From Corallococcus macrosporus (GTDB lineage Bacteria; Myxococcota; Myxococcia; Myxococcales; Myxococcaceae), in contig NZ_JAFIMU010000007.1 of the NCBI RefSeq assembly GCF_017302985.1, positions 3,301,001-3,365,000 of the forward strand: a stretch of 64,000 nt of DNA, in the 5' to 3' direction. Of the stretch, positions 1-7,715 are shown in pieces. The position numbers and the translations under genes were made by a program. The stretch's first letter is position 1; each line of letters starts with the position of its first letter. The notes under the pieces were generated by a model. The model did not search any database and was not told the origin of the DNA. It saw only the letters and a program-made list of their open reading frames with translations.

Positions 1-1116
1 GGGCTTCTGGCTGGCCATGAGCAGCAGGTAGCTCCACACGGAGCTGCCCCGGCGGTTGAGCAGGGCGTAGGCAAAGGCCGTCGCGTCCTGGTTCACGTAG
101 CTGGGGACGTTCTCGAACCACTGGGAGCTGCTGCGCGCGGCCAACTGGATGGCCAGCAGGGCGGCGCGCCGCTCCTCGTCATAGGCCTCCAGCGCGGCGG
201 GCAGGTCTTCCGGATGGGCGCGCAGCTGCCGCGCCAGCCCGATGGCGTCTTGAATCGCCAGCTTCGTCCCGGAGCCGATGGAGAAGTGGGTGGTGTGCGC
301 GGCGTCGCCCATGAGCACGACGTTGTCGTGGTACCAGCGCTCGTTGGTGATGCGCTTGAAGTTGAGCCAGGGCGCCTTGCCCATGCCCTTCAACTGGTTG
401 AACAGCGACCTGCCCTGGAGCCGGCTCTGGAAGATGCCCTCCAGCTTGCGGAGCGTCTCGTCCATCCCCAGCGTGTCGAAGCCCAGCGCCTTCCAGGTCT
501 GCTCCTGGCACTCGACGATGCAGGTGCTGGTCTCGTTGTTGAAGCGGTAGCCGTGGAACCAGAGCCAGCCGGCGGGCGTCTCCTCGAAGGCGAAGGTGAA
601 GGCGTCGAACACCTTGTTGGTGCCCAGCCAGATGTACTTGTTGCGCCCCTCCTCCACGTGCGTCTGGAAGTGGTGGACGTGGCGCTGGCGCAGCCGGCTG
701 TTGACACCGTCGCAGGCGACGACGAGGTCCGCGTCCGCGAGCTGGGAGAAGTCCGTGACGTCGTGCTCGAAGCGCACGTCCACGCCCAGGCTCCTCGCCC
801 GCCGGATGAGGATGTCCAGCAGCCGGTCGCGGCCCAGCGCGAACCCATAGCCGCCGATGTGCGTCGCGTACTCGCCCCGCAGGTGCACTTCCTGGGTGTC
901 CCAGCGCGCCGCGGAGTCCGCGATCCGCCGCGCGCTCACCGGGTCGTTCCGGTAGAGGTCGTCCAGCAGGTCGTCCCAGAACACGACGCCCCAGCCGTAG
1001 GTCACGCCCGCGGGGTTGCGCTCGACGACGGTGACGTCGTGCTTCGGGTTGGACAGCTTCGCCAGGATTGAGAAATAGAGCCCCGCCGGACCCCCGCCAA
1101 CACAGACCATCTTCAT
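1..1116 (-). CDS. FAD-dependent monooxygenase, partial (C-terminus off the left edge)
   Basis: About 372 codons are visible; the gene runs off position 1. The start is the ATG at 1116, behind a run of G residues. The N-terminus reads MKMVCVGGGPAGLYFSILAK, a dinucleotide-binding GxGxxG fold for FAD. A second FAD signature, GDAAHTTHFSIGSGTKLAIQD, spans roughly residues 268-288. The overall pattern (KLSNPKHDVTVVERN, GWGVVFWDDLLD) is the one I associate with salicylyl-CoA 5-hydroxylase and anthraniloyl-CoA monooxygenase, proteins that often carry a C-terminal old-yellow-enzyme domain; that part would lie outside the window. By family it would hydroxylate an aromatic acyl-CoA using FADH2 and O2. 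It is transcribed away from the polyketide operon that starts at 1363. The FAD-monooxygenase call is firm; the substrate is inferred. Confidence 0.85.
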   Translation of the reverse strand, partial: MKMVCVGGGPAGLYFSILAKLSNPKHDVTVVERNPAGVTYGWGVVFWDDLLDDLYRNDPVSARRIADSAARWDTQEVHLRGEYATHIGGYGFALGRDRLLDILIRRARSLGVDVRFEHDVTDFSQLADADLVVACDGVNSRLRQRHVHHFQTHVEEGRNKYIWLGTNKVFDAFTFAFEETPAGWLWFHGYRFNNETSTCIVECQEQTWKALGFDTLGMDETLRKLEGIFQSRLQGRSLFNQLKGMGKAPWLNFKRITNERWYHDNVVLMGDAAHTTHFSIGSGTKLAIQDAIGLARQLRAHPEDLPAALEAYDEERRAALLAIQLAARSSSQWFENVPSYVNQDATAFAYALLNRRGSSVWSYLLLMASQKP

Positions 1117-1362
1117 CGCATCCCCCCTGCTCGAACGGCCCGGATGCTACCGGCCCGCCCTGAAGGGCGACCCTGTTCGGAAGCGCCGTCTGCCGTTGCT
1201 GGCAGGACAGAGCGTAAAAGGGGCGGGGCGTCGCGTGTGCAACAGTGTGGGCGCCCCGTGGGGTTCAGGGGCGTGCAGGTCCGGCGATAGACCATCGCAT
1301 CCGGGCCTGCCGCCGATTAAGCCTGGGGACTCGACTTCCCGGGTGGGACCCCTCAGGACTTC

Positions 1363-2448
1363 ATGCCCAGCACGACCCGTCACGACCCCGCGCCATCCCC
1401 TTCGTTGAGCGCGGTGGGACGCGCGCTCCCCCCGCATTACGCCAGCCAGGAGCAGCTCATCGCGGCGCTGCGCGACCTGTGGGCGACGAAGCACTTCAAC
1501 CTCGAGCGATTGGAGGACCTGCACCGCAACGTGCAGGTGGGCGGCCGGCACCTGGCGCTGCCCCTGGAGGAGTACCCGGCGCTCGCCACGTTCCAGCAGC
1601 GCAACGACGCGTGGATCCGCGTGGCCACGGAGCTGTCGGAGAAGGTGGCGCGTGAAGCGCTGGAGCGCGCGGGCCTCACGCCGAAGGACGTGGACCACGT
1701 CTTCTTCGTCACGGTGACGGGCATCGCCACGCCCAGCGTGGACGCGCGGCTGGTCAACCGGATGGGCCTTCGCGACGACGTGAAGCGCACGCCCATCTTC
1801 GGCCTGGGCTGCGTGGCGGGGGCGGCGGGGCTCGCGCGAGCGTCGGACTACCTGCGCGCGTTCCCGAAGCAGACGGCGCTGCTCATCGCCACGGAGCTGT
1901 GCTCGCTCACGCTCCAGCGCGAGGACCTGTCCATCCCCAACATCATCGCCTCCGGCCTCTTCGGTGACGGCGCGGCGTGCGTGGTGCTGCGGGGCGCGGA
2001 GGCAGGAGGCGCGGGCCCGCGCGTGGTGGGTTCGCGGTCGGTGTTCTACCCGGACACCGAGCGGGTGATGGGCTGGGACGTCGTGGACACGGGCTTCAAG
2101 GTCGTGCTGTCCGCGAAGGTGCCGCAGTTGGTGAAGGAGCACATCCGCGGCAACGTGGACGGCTTCCTCGCGGAGCACGGGCTCGCGCGCAAGGATGTGC
2201 GCCACTGGGTGGCGCACACCGGCGGGCCCAAGGTGCTGGAGGGCTTCGAGTCCGCGCTGGAGCTGGAAGCGGGCGCGCTGGAGCGCTCGTGGAAGTCGCT
2301 CAAGCAGGTGGGCAACCTGTCCAGCGCGTCCGTGCTCTTCGTGCTGGGCGAGACGCTGGAGGAAGCGGACGCGAAGCCGGGGGACTGGGGCGTGGTGATG
2401 GCCATGGGTCCGGGCTTCTGCGCGGAGATGGTGCTGGTGCGATGGTGA
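1363..2448 (+). CDS. Type III polyketide synthase (chalcone/stilbene synthase family)
   Basis: This 361-residue protein has the usual length for a bacterial type III PKS. Catalytic residues are visible: Cys150 in IFGLGCVAGAAGLARA, His285 in HWVAHTGGPK and Asn318 in VGNLSSASVLF, the Cys-His-Asn triad that loads a starter, extends it with malonyl-CoA and cyclises the product. The N-terminal 20 residues are Pro/Ser-rich and look dispensable. It heads an operon in which every following gene overlaps or nearly abuts the one before: methyltransferase, ACP, fatty acyl-AMP ligase, FAD oxidoreductase. A dedicated acyl activation and carrier pair implies a fatty-acyl starter, so an alkylpyrone or alkylresorcinol is the likely product. 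Type III PKS with an ICMT-like methyltransferase recalls Bacillus bpsAB and Streptomyces srsAB. Product chemistry is inference; family assignment is strong. Confidence 0.93.
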   Translation: MPSTTRHDPAPSPSLSAVGRALPPHYASQEQLIAALRDLWATKHFNLERLEDLHRNVQVGGRHLALPLEEYPALATFQQRNDAWIRVATELSEKVAREALERAGLTPKDVDHVFFVTVTGIATPSVDARLVNRMGLRDDVKRTPIFGLGCVAGAAGLARASDYLRAFPKQTALLIATELCSLTLQREDLSIPNIIASGLFGDGAACVVLRGAEAGGAGPRVVGSRSVFYPDTERVMGWDVVDTGFKVVLSAKVPQLVKEHIRGNVDGFLAEHGLARKDVRHWVAHTGGPKVLEGFESALELEAGALERSWKSLKQVGNLSSASVLFVLGETLEEADAKPGDWGVVMAMGPGFCAEMVLVRW

Positions 2449-3017
2449 CCGGCACACAGGCATTGTTCGCGGGCTTCATGGCGCTGCTCGTCGCGGAGCG
2501 GCTGCTGGAGCTGGTGCTCTCCAAGCGCAACGCGGCGCGGGCCTTCGCGCGCGGCGGCGTGGAGACAGGGCAGGGGCACTACCGGTTCATGGTGGTGTTC
2601 CACACGCTGTTCCTCGTCGCGTGCGTCGCGGAGGTGTTCGGCCTCCAGCGGCCCTTCTGGGGCGCGTGGAGCTGGGCGGCGCTCGCGGGCGCCGTCATCG
2701 CGCAGGGCTTGAGGTACTGGGCCATCGGGACGCTGGGCGACCGGTGGAACTCGCGCATCATCGTGGTGCCGGGGCTGGCGCCGGTGACGGGGGGGCCGTA
2801 CCGGTTCCTGCGGCATCCGAACTACGTGGCGGTGGTGCTGGAGCTGTTGTGCGTGCCGCTCATCCACGGGGCGTGGGTGACGGCGGTCGTGTTCACGGTG
2901 GGAAACGCGGCGCTGCTCTACGTGCGCATCCGCGCGGAGGAGGCGGCGCTCGGGGCGATGTACTCCGAGGCCTTCGCCCACCGTCCCCGCTTCATTCCGG
3001 AGGTTCGCCGTGGCTGA
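2442..3017 (+). CDS. ICMT-like membrane methyltransferase
   Basis: This 191-residue polytopic protein belongs to the isoprenylcysteine carboxyl methyltransferase/phospholipid methyltransferase superfamily. The C-terminal half carries the diagnostic GPYRFLRHPNYVAVVLE stretch followed by a final RIRAEEAALG motif, which bind S-adenosylmethionine at the membrane face. Hydrophobic segments near residues 4-20, 48-65, 70-88 and 128-150 fit four to five helices. The ATG at 2442 overlaps the last 7 bases of the type III PKS gene, so translation is probably coupled. In related type III PKS operons (bpsB, srsB) such an enzyme O-methylates the pyrone or resorcinol ring, and I infer the same role here. 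Many proteins of this family are otherwise uncharacterised. Confidence 0.85.
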   Translation: MVTGTQALFAGFMALLVAERLLELVLSKRNAARAFARGGVETGQGHYRFMVVFHTLFLVACVAEVFGLQRPFWGAWSWAALAGAVIAQGLRYWAIGTLGDRWNSRIIVVPGLAPVTGGPYRFLRHPNYVAVVLELLCVPLIHGAWVTAVVFTVGNAALLYVRIRAEEAALGAMYSEAFAHRPRFIPEVRRG

Positions 3018-3285
3018 CATCGTGATGGAGGCGGTGGCGGAGATCCGCCGCATCGCCCGAGAGGAGCTGGAGTTCGAGGGCGTCGTGGAGCCCACGCATG
3101 ACCTGCTGCGCGACCTGCACCTGGACAGCCTGGGGCTGACGGTGCTGGCGGTGGGGCTGGAGAACCGCTTCCGGGTGCTCTTGTCGGAGGAGGACGCGCA
3201 GGGCGTGCACACGGTGGAGGACCTGGCGCGGCTGGTGGCCTCGCGGGTCGCCGCGGCGAAGCCGGACGTGGGAGCGCACCTGTGA
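3010..3285 (+). CDS. Acyl carrier protein
   Basis: This 91-residue acidic helical protein has the phosphopantetheine attachment motif DLHLDSLGLTVL, with Ser40 as the serine that would carry the prosthetic arm. Length and charge are normal for a discrete ACP. The start is GTG at 3010, overlapping the last 8 bases of the methyltransferase gene; no later in-frame start keeps helix 1. It lies directly before a fatty acyl-AMP ligase, the classical partner that transfers an activated fatty acid to an ACP without CoA. I infer that it delivers the acyl starter to the type III PKS, which is noteworthy because most type III PKSs use CoA thioesters. Confidence 0.9.
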   Translation: MADIVMEAVAEIRRIAREELEFEGVVEPTHDLLRDLHLDSLGLTVLAVGLENRFRVLLSEEDAQGVHTVEDLARLVASRVAAAKPDVGAHL

Positions 3286-5039
3286 AGGGGCCGCCCCTGC
3301 CGGCGCTGAAGCACGCCACGGTGAACGCGATGCTGAAGGCGACGGCGCATACGTCGCTGGGGCTGGTGTTCGTGGACGCCGCCGAGCACGAGACATCCCT
3401 GCCGTGGTCCCAGGTCTACCGGCGGGCGAAGCGCGCGGCGGCGGGGCTGGCGCGGCTGGGCGTGCGTCCGGGGGACCGGGTGGCGCTGCTGCTGCCCACG
3501 TCGCCCGCGTTCATGGACGCGTACTTCGGCGCGCTTCTGGCGGGCGCGGTGCCGGTGCCGCTGTATCCGCCGGTGCGGCTGGGGCGGCTGGACGAGTACC
3601 ACCGCTCCACGGCGCGGATGCTCCAGTTGACGGGCGCGGTGGTGGTGCTGACGGACACGCGCGTGCGGCTGCTCCTGGGCCCGAGCATGGCGCAGGCGCG
3701 CCCCCGGCTGGGCTGTCACACGGTGGACGCGGTGCTGCACGGCGACGAGGACCTGGAGGTGGAGGTGGGGTCCGACGCGCTGGGGCTCATCCAGTTCTCC
3801 TCCGGTTCGACGGTGGAGCCGAAGCCGGTGGCGCTGACGCACGGGGCGCTGGTGGCGCAGGTGGCGGCGCTGGAGGCGGCGATGCCGGTGGCCGCGGGCG
3901 TGACGCCGGTGGGCGTGAGCTGGCTGCCGCTGTACCACGACATGGGGCTCATCGGCTGTGTGCTCTCGGCGCTGTACTACCCGGGCAGCCTGGTGCTGAT
4001 TCCGCCGGAGACGTTCCTGGTGAAGCCGGCGCTGTGGCTGCGAGCGCTGTCACGGCACCGGGGCTTCGTGTCGCCCGCGCCGAACTTCGCGTACGGCTTG
4101 TGCTTGAAGCGGGTGAAGGACGCGGACATGCAGGGCGTGGACCTGTCCGGGTGGCTGCACGCGCTGAACGGCGCGGAGCCGGTGTCCGCGGACACGCTGC
4201 GCCGCTTCGCGGAGCGGTTCGAGAAGTGGGGCTTCTCCGCTCGGGCGCTGCGGCCGGTGTATGGCTTGTCGGAGGCGTCGTTGGCGGTGACGTTCCCGCC
4301 TGCGGGCCGGGGCCCGCGCGAGCTGGGCGTGGATCCGGAAGTGCTGGCGCGAGAGGGACAGGCGCGCGACGGGACGCGGACGCTGGTGAGCGTGGGCGGG
4401 CCGGTCGCGGGCTTCGAGGTGCAGGTGCGAGGCGAGGACGGCGCGGTGTTGCCGGAGCGCAAGGTGGGGCGCGTGTTCACGAAGGGGCCATCTGTGATGC
4501 GCGGCTACTTCGAGGACGCGGAAGCAACGGCGCGAGCGCTGGTGGGCGAGGGCTGGCTGGACACGGGGGACCTGGGTTTCAGCGCGGACGGCGAGCTGTA
4601 CCTGACGGGCCGAGCGAAGGACCTGGTCATCATCCGGGGCGCGAACCACGCGCCGCAGGCCTTCGAGGAGCCGCTGGGCAAGGTGGACGGAGTGCGCACG
4701 GGCTGCGCGGTGGCGCTGGGCTTCACGCCGGAGGGCAGCGAGGACGAAGCGCTGCTGATCCTCGCGGAGCGAGCGGAGCGGGGCGCGGACGTGGCCTCGG
4801 TGGAAGCGGACATCCGAGCGGCGGTGGTGGAGGCGACAGGCGTGCAGCCGCACACGGTGAAGCTGCTGGAGCCGGGAACGTTGCCGCGCACCTCCAGCGG
4901 CAAGCTGCGAAGGAGCGAGGCGTTGCGGCGCTACCTCTCCGGAGAGCTGTCAGCGCCAAAGAAGGTAGGCGCTGTGGGGCTCGCGGTGGAGATGGCGAAG
5001 AGCGCCCTGGCGATGGTTCGCGCGGAGCACGACTCGTGA
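3282..5039 (+). CDS. Fatty acyl-AMP ligase (FAAL, FadD32-like)
   Basis: This 585-residue adenylate-forming enzyme starts at a GTG that overlaps the ACP stop codon (GTGA). The P-loop-like motif SSGSTVEPKPVALTH (residues 173-187), the A5-type motif WLPLYHDMGLIG (215-226), YGLSEASLAVTFPP, the GWLDTGDLGF motif and the C-terminal PRTSSGKLRR with its catalytic lysine are all readable. The YHDMGLIG wording and FAAL-like length favour acyl-AMP ligase over acyl-CoA synthetase. It would activate a fatty acid with ATP and pass it to the neighbouring ACP. Its place between ACP and FAD oxidoreductase supports a lipid starter for the type III PKS pathway. Substrate chain length cannot be read from the sequence. 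Confidence 0.9.
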   Translation: MKGPPLPALKHATVNAMLKATAHTSLGLVFVDAAEHETSLPWSQVYRRAKRAAAGLARLGVRPGDRVALLLPTSPAFMDAYFGALLAGAVPVPLYPPVRLGRLDEYHRSTARMLQLTGAVVVLTDTRVRLLLGPSMAQARPRLGCHTVDAVLHGDEDLEVEVGSDALGLIQFSSGSTVEPKPVALTHGALVAQVAALEAAMPVAAGVTPVGVSWLPLYHDMGLIGCVLSALYYPGSLVLIPPETFLVKPALWLRALSRHRGFVSPAPNFAYGLCLKRVKDADMQGVDLSGWLHALNGAEPVSADTLRRFAERFEKWGFSARALRPVYGLSEASLAVTFPPAGRGPRELGVDPEVLAREGQARDGTRTLVSVGGPVAGFEVQVRGEDGAVLPERKVGRVFTKGPSVMRGYFEDAEATARALVGEGWLDTGDLGFSADGELYLTGRAKDLVIIRGANHAPQAFEEPLGKVDGVRTGCAVALGFTPEGSEDEALLILAERAERGADVASVEADIRAAVVEATGVQPHTVKLLEPGTLPRTSSGKLRRSEALRRYLSGELSAPKKVGAVGLAVEMAKSALAMVRAEHDS

Positions 5040-5052
5040 TGGATCAAGGCGC

Positions 5053-6150
5053 GTGAAGCGTCACGACGTGGTCGTGGTGGGCGGAGGTCCTGCCGGGCTC
5101 GCGGTGGCCATCACGGCGGCCAGGCGTGGGCTGGACACGGTCGTGCTGGAGCGTGCGTCCACGCCCGTGGACAAGGCGTGCGGTGAAGGGCTGATGCCTT
5201 CGGGCCTCGCGGCGCTGGAGCGGCTGGGTGCGCTGTCGCACCTGGACATGCGCGACAGCTCTCCGTTCGTGGGCATCCGCTACGTCCAGGAGGACGGCAG
5301 CACGGCGGAAGGGAAGCTGCCCGCGCCCGGTGGGCTCGGTGTCCGCAGGCTGGCCCTGTCCCAGGCGCTGTCTTCCCGCGCTCGCGAAGTGGGCGTGGAC
5401 CTGCGCGAGAACTCGCACGCCGTGTCGCACGTGCGCACCCCAGACGGCGTGACGCTGGAGACGCCCACGGGCCCGGTGTCCGCGCGGTTCCTCGTCGCGG
5501 CGGACGGTCTGAACTCACCGCTGCGCAAGGCCGAGGGCCTGGACGTGGAGCGGGAGGTCCTTCGGCGCTATGGCCTGCGGCGCCACTTCCGCCGAGTGCC
5601 CTGGACTCCCTACGTGGAGGTGCACTTCGCCTCGGGCGTCGAAGCCTACGTAACGCCCGCCGGAGCAGAGCGCGTGGGCATCGCGTTCCTCTGGGAGGAC
5701 GGCACCGTGGAGGGCCGCGTGGGCTTCGACGCGCTCCTGGAGCGCTTCCCCCGCCTGGTGGAACAGCTCAACGGCGCGGAGCCGGACTCCCAGCCGCGTG
5801 GCGCCGGTCCCCTGGCTCGCGTGGTCCGCACTCGCATCGCGGATCGCTTCGCCCTGGTAGGCGACGCCGCGGGCTACGTGGACGCGGTGACAGGGGAAGG
5901 GCTCACGCTCGCCTTCGCCTGCGCGGAGTCCCTGGGCGCGCTGCTCCCGGACGCCCTGGCGAAAGGCGCGGGCCGCGACACGCTGCTGCCCTACGAGCGC
6001 ACCTTCCAGCAGGTGTTCCGCAAGTACGCCTGGACCACGCAGGGCCTGTTGATGCTCGCACGCCGCCCGCGCCTGCGCAGGCCCGTGGTCCGCCTGCTGG
6101 GCCGGGCCCCCTGGCTCTTCGAGCGCATCCTCGCCGCCGTGGTGAGCTGA
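5053..6150 (+). CDS. FAD-dependent oxidoreductase (geranylgeranyl reductase/aromatic hydroxylase type)
   Basis: This 365-residue flavoprotein starts at GTG 5053, 13 bases after the ligase stop. The FAD-binding Rossmann motif HDVVVVGGGPAGLAVA is at residues 4-19, the family motif ACGEGLMPSGLAALERLG follows near 43-60, and the second FAD site LVGDAAGYVDAVTGEGLTLA lies in the C-terminal third. This pattern is found both in geranylgeranyl-reductase-type enzymes and in hydroxylases encoded with type III PKSs. By analogy with the srsC flavoprotein of phenolic-lipid operons, it may oxidise the alkyl-aromatic product, or reduce an unsaturated alkyl chain. It is the last tightly linked gene of the operon. 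Confidence 0.85.
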   Translation: MKRHDVVVVGGGPAGLAVAITAARRGLDTVVLERASTPVDKACGEGLMPSGLAALERLGALSHLDMRDSSPFVGIRYVQEDGSTAEGKLPAPGGLGVRRLALSQALSSRAREVGVDLRENSHAVSHVRTPDGVTLETPTGPVSARFLVAADGLNSPLRKAEGLDVEREVLRRYGLRRHFRRVPWTPYVEVHFASGVEAYVTPAGAERVGIAFLWEDGTVEGRVGFDALLERFPRLVEQLNGAEPDSQPRGAGPLARVVRTRIADRFALVGDAAGYVDAVTGEGLTLAFACAESLGALLPDALAKGAGRDTLLPYERTFQQVFRKYAWTTQGLLMLARRPRLRRPVVRLLGRAPWLFERILAAVVS

Positions 6151-6214
6151 GCCCCCTGTCAGCTCCACGCGGCATGCTCCGTCCGCGCGACGCCCATCCT
6201 CCTTGGAGCCACGC

Positions 6215-6982
6215 ATGCACTGGATCGTCCAGAACAACCTCTTCAACGAGCAGGGCTTCCACACGCTGGTGGACGTCCTGGCGCACGGCTCCATCCCGCA
6301 CACCCTGGTCAAGGTCATCCCATTCGGCGGCGGCATCGAGCCCGCGGTGCAGCCGTCGGGCCCCGTCGTCGTGATGGGCTCGCTCTCCCTGACGCTGTAC
6401 GCGCGCCAGCAGGGCTGGACTCCCGGCGCCTTCATCAATGATCAGTTCGACTTCCGCGTCTGGCGCCAGCACCTGGGCCCGCACCTGCTGAACGCCCGTG
6501 CGACCGTGCACCGGTTCGCGGACGTGCCGGAGCAGCCGGGGCCCTTCTTCATCCGCCCGTGCCTGGACGACAAGGCCTTCTCCGGGATGATCACGTCCTG
6601 GGACGCGTTCTCGACCTGGCGCGAGCAGGTCCTGAAGCTCGACACGTACGCGACGGTCACCGCCGACACGCCGGTGGCCGTGAGCGCGCCCGTGCACATC
6701 CAGCGCGAGTACCGCATGGTCGTCGTGGACGGCCAGGTCATCACCGGCTCGCTCTACAAGCTGGGGGACCGCGTGGTGGCCTCGCCCCAGGTGGAGCCGG
6801 AGGTCCAGGCCTTCGCGCAGCGCATGGCGGAGACGTGGGGCCCGGACCGCGCGTACGCGCTGGACGTCTTCATGCACGACGGCGGGCTGTACATCGGGGA
6901 GTTCAACAACCTGAACTCGGCCGGCTTCTACGCCTACGACGTCGGCAAGATGGTGGCCGCCGTGGAGGCCATGCGGTTCTGA
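6215..6982 (+). CDS. ATP-grasp domain protein
   Basis: The start is taken as ATG 6215 because GGAG at 6205-6208 sits six bases upstream; a TTG at 6203 is also in frame. The protein has 255 residues. The C-terminal half shows ATP-grasp features: an REYRMVVVDGQVITGS strand-loop-strand, then YALDVFMHDGGLYIGEFNNL and NSAGFYAYDVGKMV, where the acidic and Asn residues would bind Mg-ATP. Such proteins ligate a carboxylate to an amine or thiol. It follows the polyketide operon by about 65 bases on the same strand, so co-expression is possible, but many genomes carry this family alone with no known substrate. Function beyond ATP-dependent ligation is unknown. Confidence 0.75.
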   Translation: MHWIVQNNLFNEQGFHTLVDVLAHGSIPHTLVKVIPFGGGIEPAVQPSGPVVVMGSLSLTLYARQQGWTPGAFINDQFDFRVWRQHLGPHLLNARATVHRFADVPEQPGPFFIRPCLDDKAFSGMITSWDAFSTWREQVLKLDTYATVTADTPVAVSAPVHIQREYRMVVVDGQVITGSLYKLGDRVVASPQVEPEVQAFAQRMAETWGPDRAYALDVFMHDGGLYIGEFNNLNSAGFYAYDVGKMVAAVEAMRF

Positions 6983-7030
6983 CGGCGCGGGCCTTGTTCC
7001 ACCGCCGCGCGCCGGGGACACTCCGTCCCC

Positions 7031-7570
7031 ATGGCACCTGGCCCCGCGGCTTCGCGTCCCTGGTTCGCGTTCTCCCTCGACCTGGCCCCGGCCGCGGCGA
7101 GCCGGCACCTGCACGGCCTGCCCCCCGTCCCCGACTTCCCCGAGGGCGAGCTCGCCGAGGCCCTGGACGTGGACGTCGTCTACGACGTGCACGTGCCCAA
7201 CTGGGGCGGCCGGGTCGCACGCCTCGTGGAGGCCCCCGGACACCGGCTGTCCGGGCGCCTGCGCCCCGTCGCCACCGAGTCCTGGCCCGTCCTCGCCCGC
7301 CTGGAGACCGCGCTCGCCCTGGCCACCGAGGAGGTCCCCGTGAAGGTGCGCACCGCCTCCGGCACCGTGGTGGACGCCCACGCCTTCACCCCCGCCGCGC
7401 GCAACACCTCCACGCAGGGGCCCGTCAGCGAGGCCTTCCTGATCACCCTCGCCGTCGCTGCCGAGCGCGCTCGCCTGCCTGCCGCCGTCGTCGAAAAACT
7501 CCAGGCCGAGGCCCGCATCGTCCACGCCGTCCAGCACGCCCCCACCGCGTCCAAGTCCGGCATTAAGTGA
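7031..7570 (+). CDS. Hypothetical protein, possible gamma-glutamylcyclotransferase-like fold
   Basis: A 179-residue protein with an N-terminal WFAFSLDLAP strand, a central NWGGRVARLVEAPGHRLSGRLRPV region and a following VKVRTASGTVVDAHAFTP strand. This order loosely resembles GGCT-like proteins, which start with YFAFGSNL, contain a GxVARLVP...GxLYxL core and continue with a V.V....G....A.xY segment. The conserved catalytic Glu of true cyclotransferases is not clearly identifiable, so activity is doubtful. It follows the ATP-grasp gene by 48 bases on the same strand. Composition is typical of the host. I treat it as a conserved hypothetical with a tentative fold. Confidence 0.55.
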   Translation: MAPGPAASRPWFAFSLDLAPAAASRHLHGLPPVPDFPEGELAEALDVDVVYDVHVPNWGGRVARLVEAPGHRLSGRLRPVATESWPVLARLETALALATEEVPVKVRTASGTVVDAHAFTPAARNTSTQGPVSEAFLITLAVAAERARLPAAVVEKLQAEARIVHAVQHAPTASKSGIK

Positions 7571-7715
7571 CAGCCGGGTCGGACCGGACCGAAAAACGCC
7601 CTGGCCCCTGAGAAAAAGGGCGGTGTGACGCAACCGGGCGCCGCGTCACGCCGACGATGCAGGGGAGGGGCCCTCCCCGACCGTCTCCCCCGCCGGCCCC
7701 GAGGACGTTCACCGC

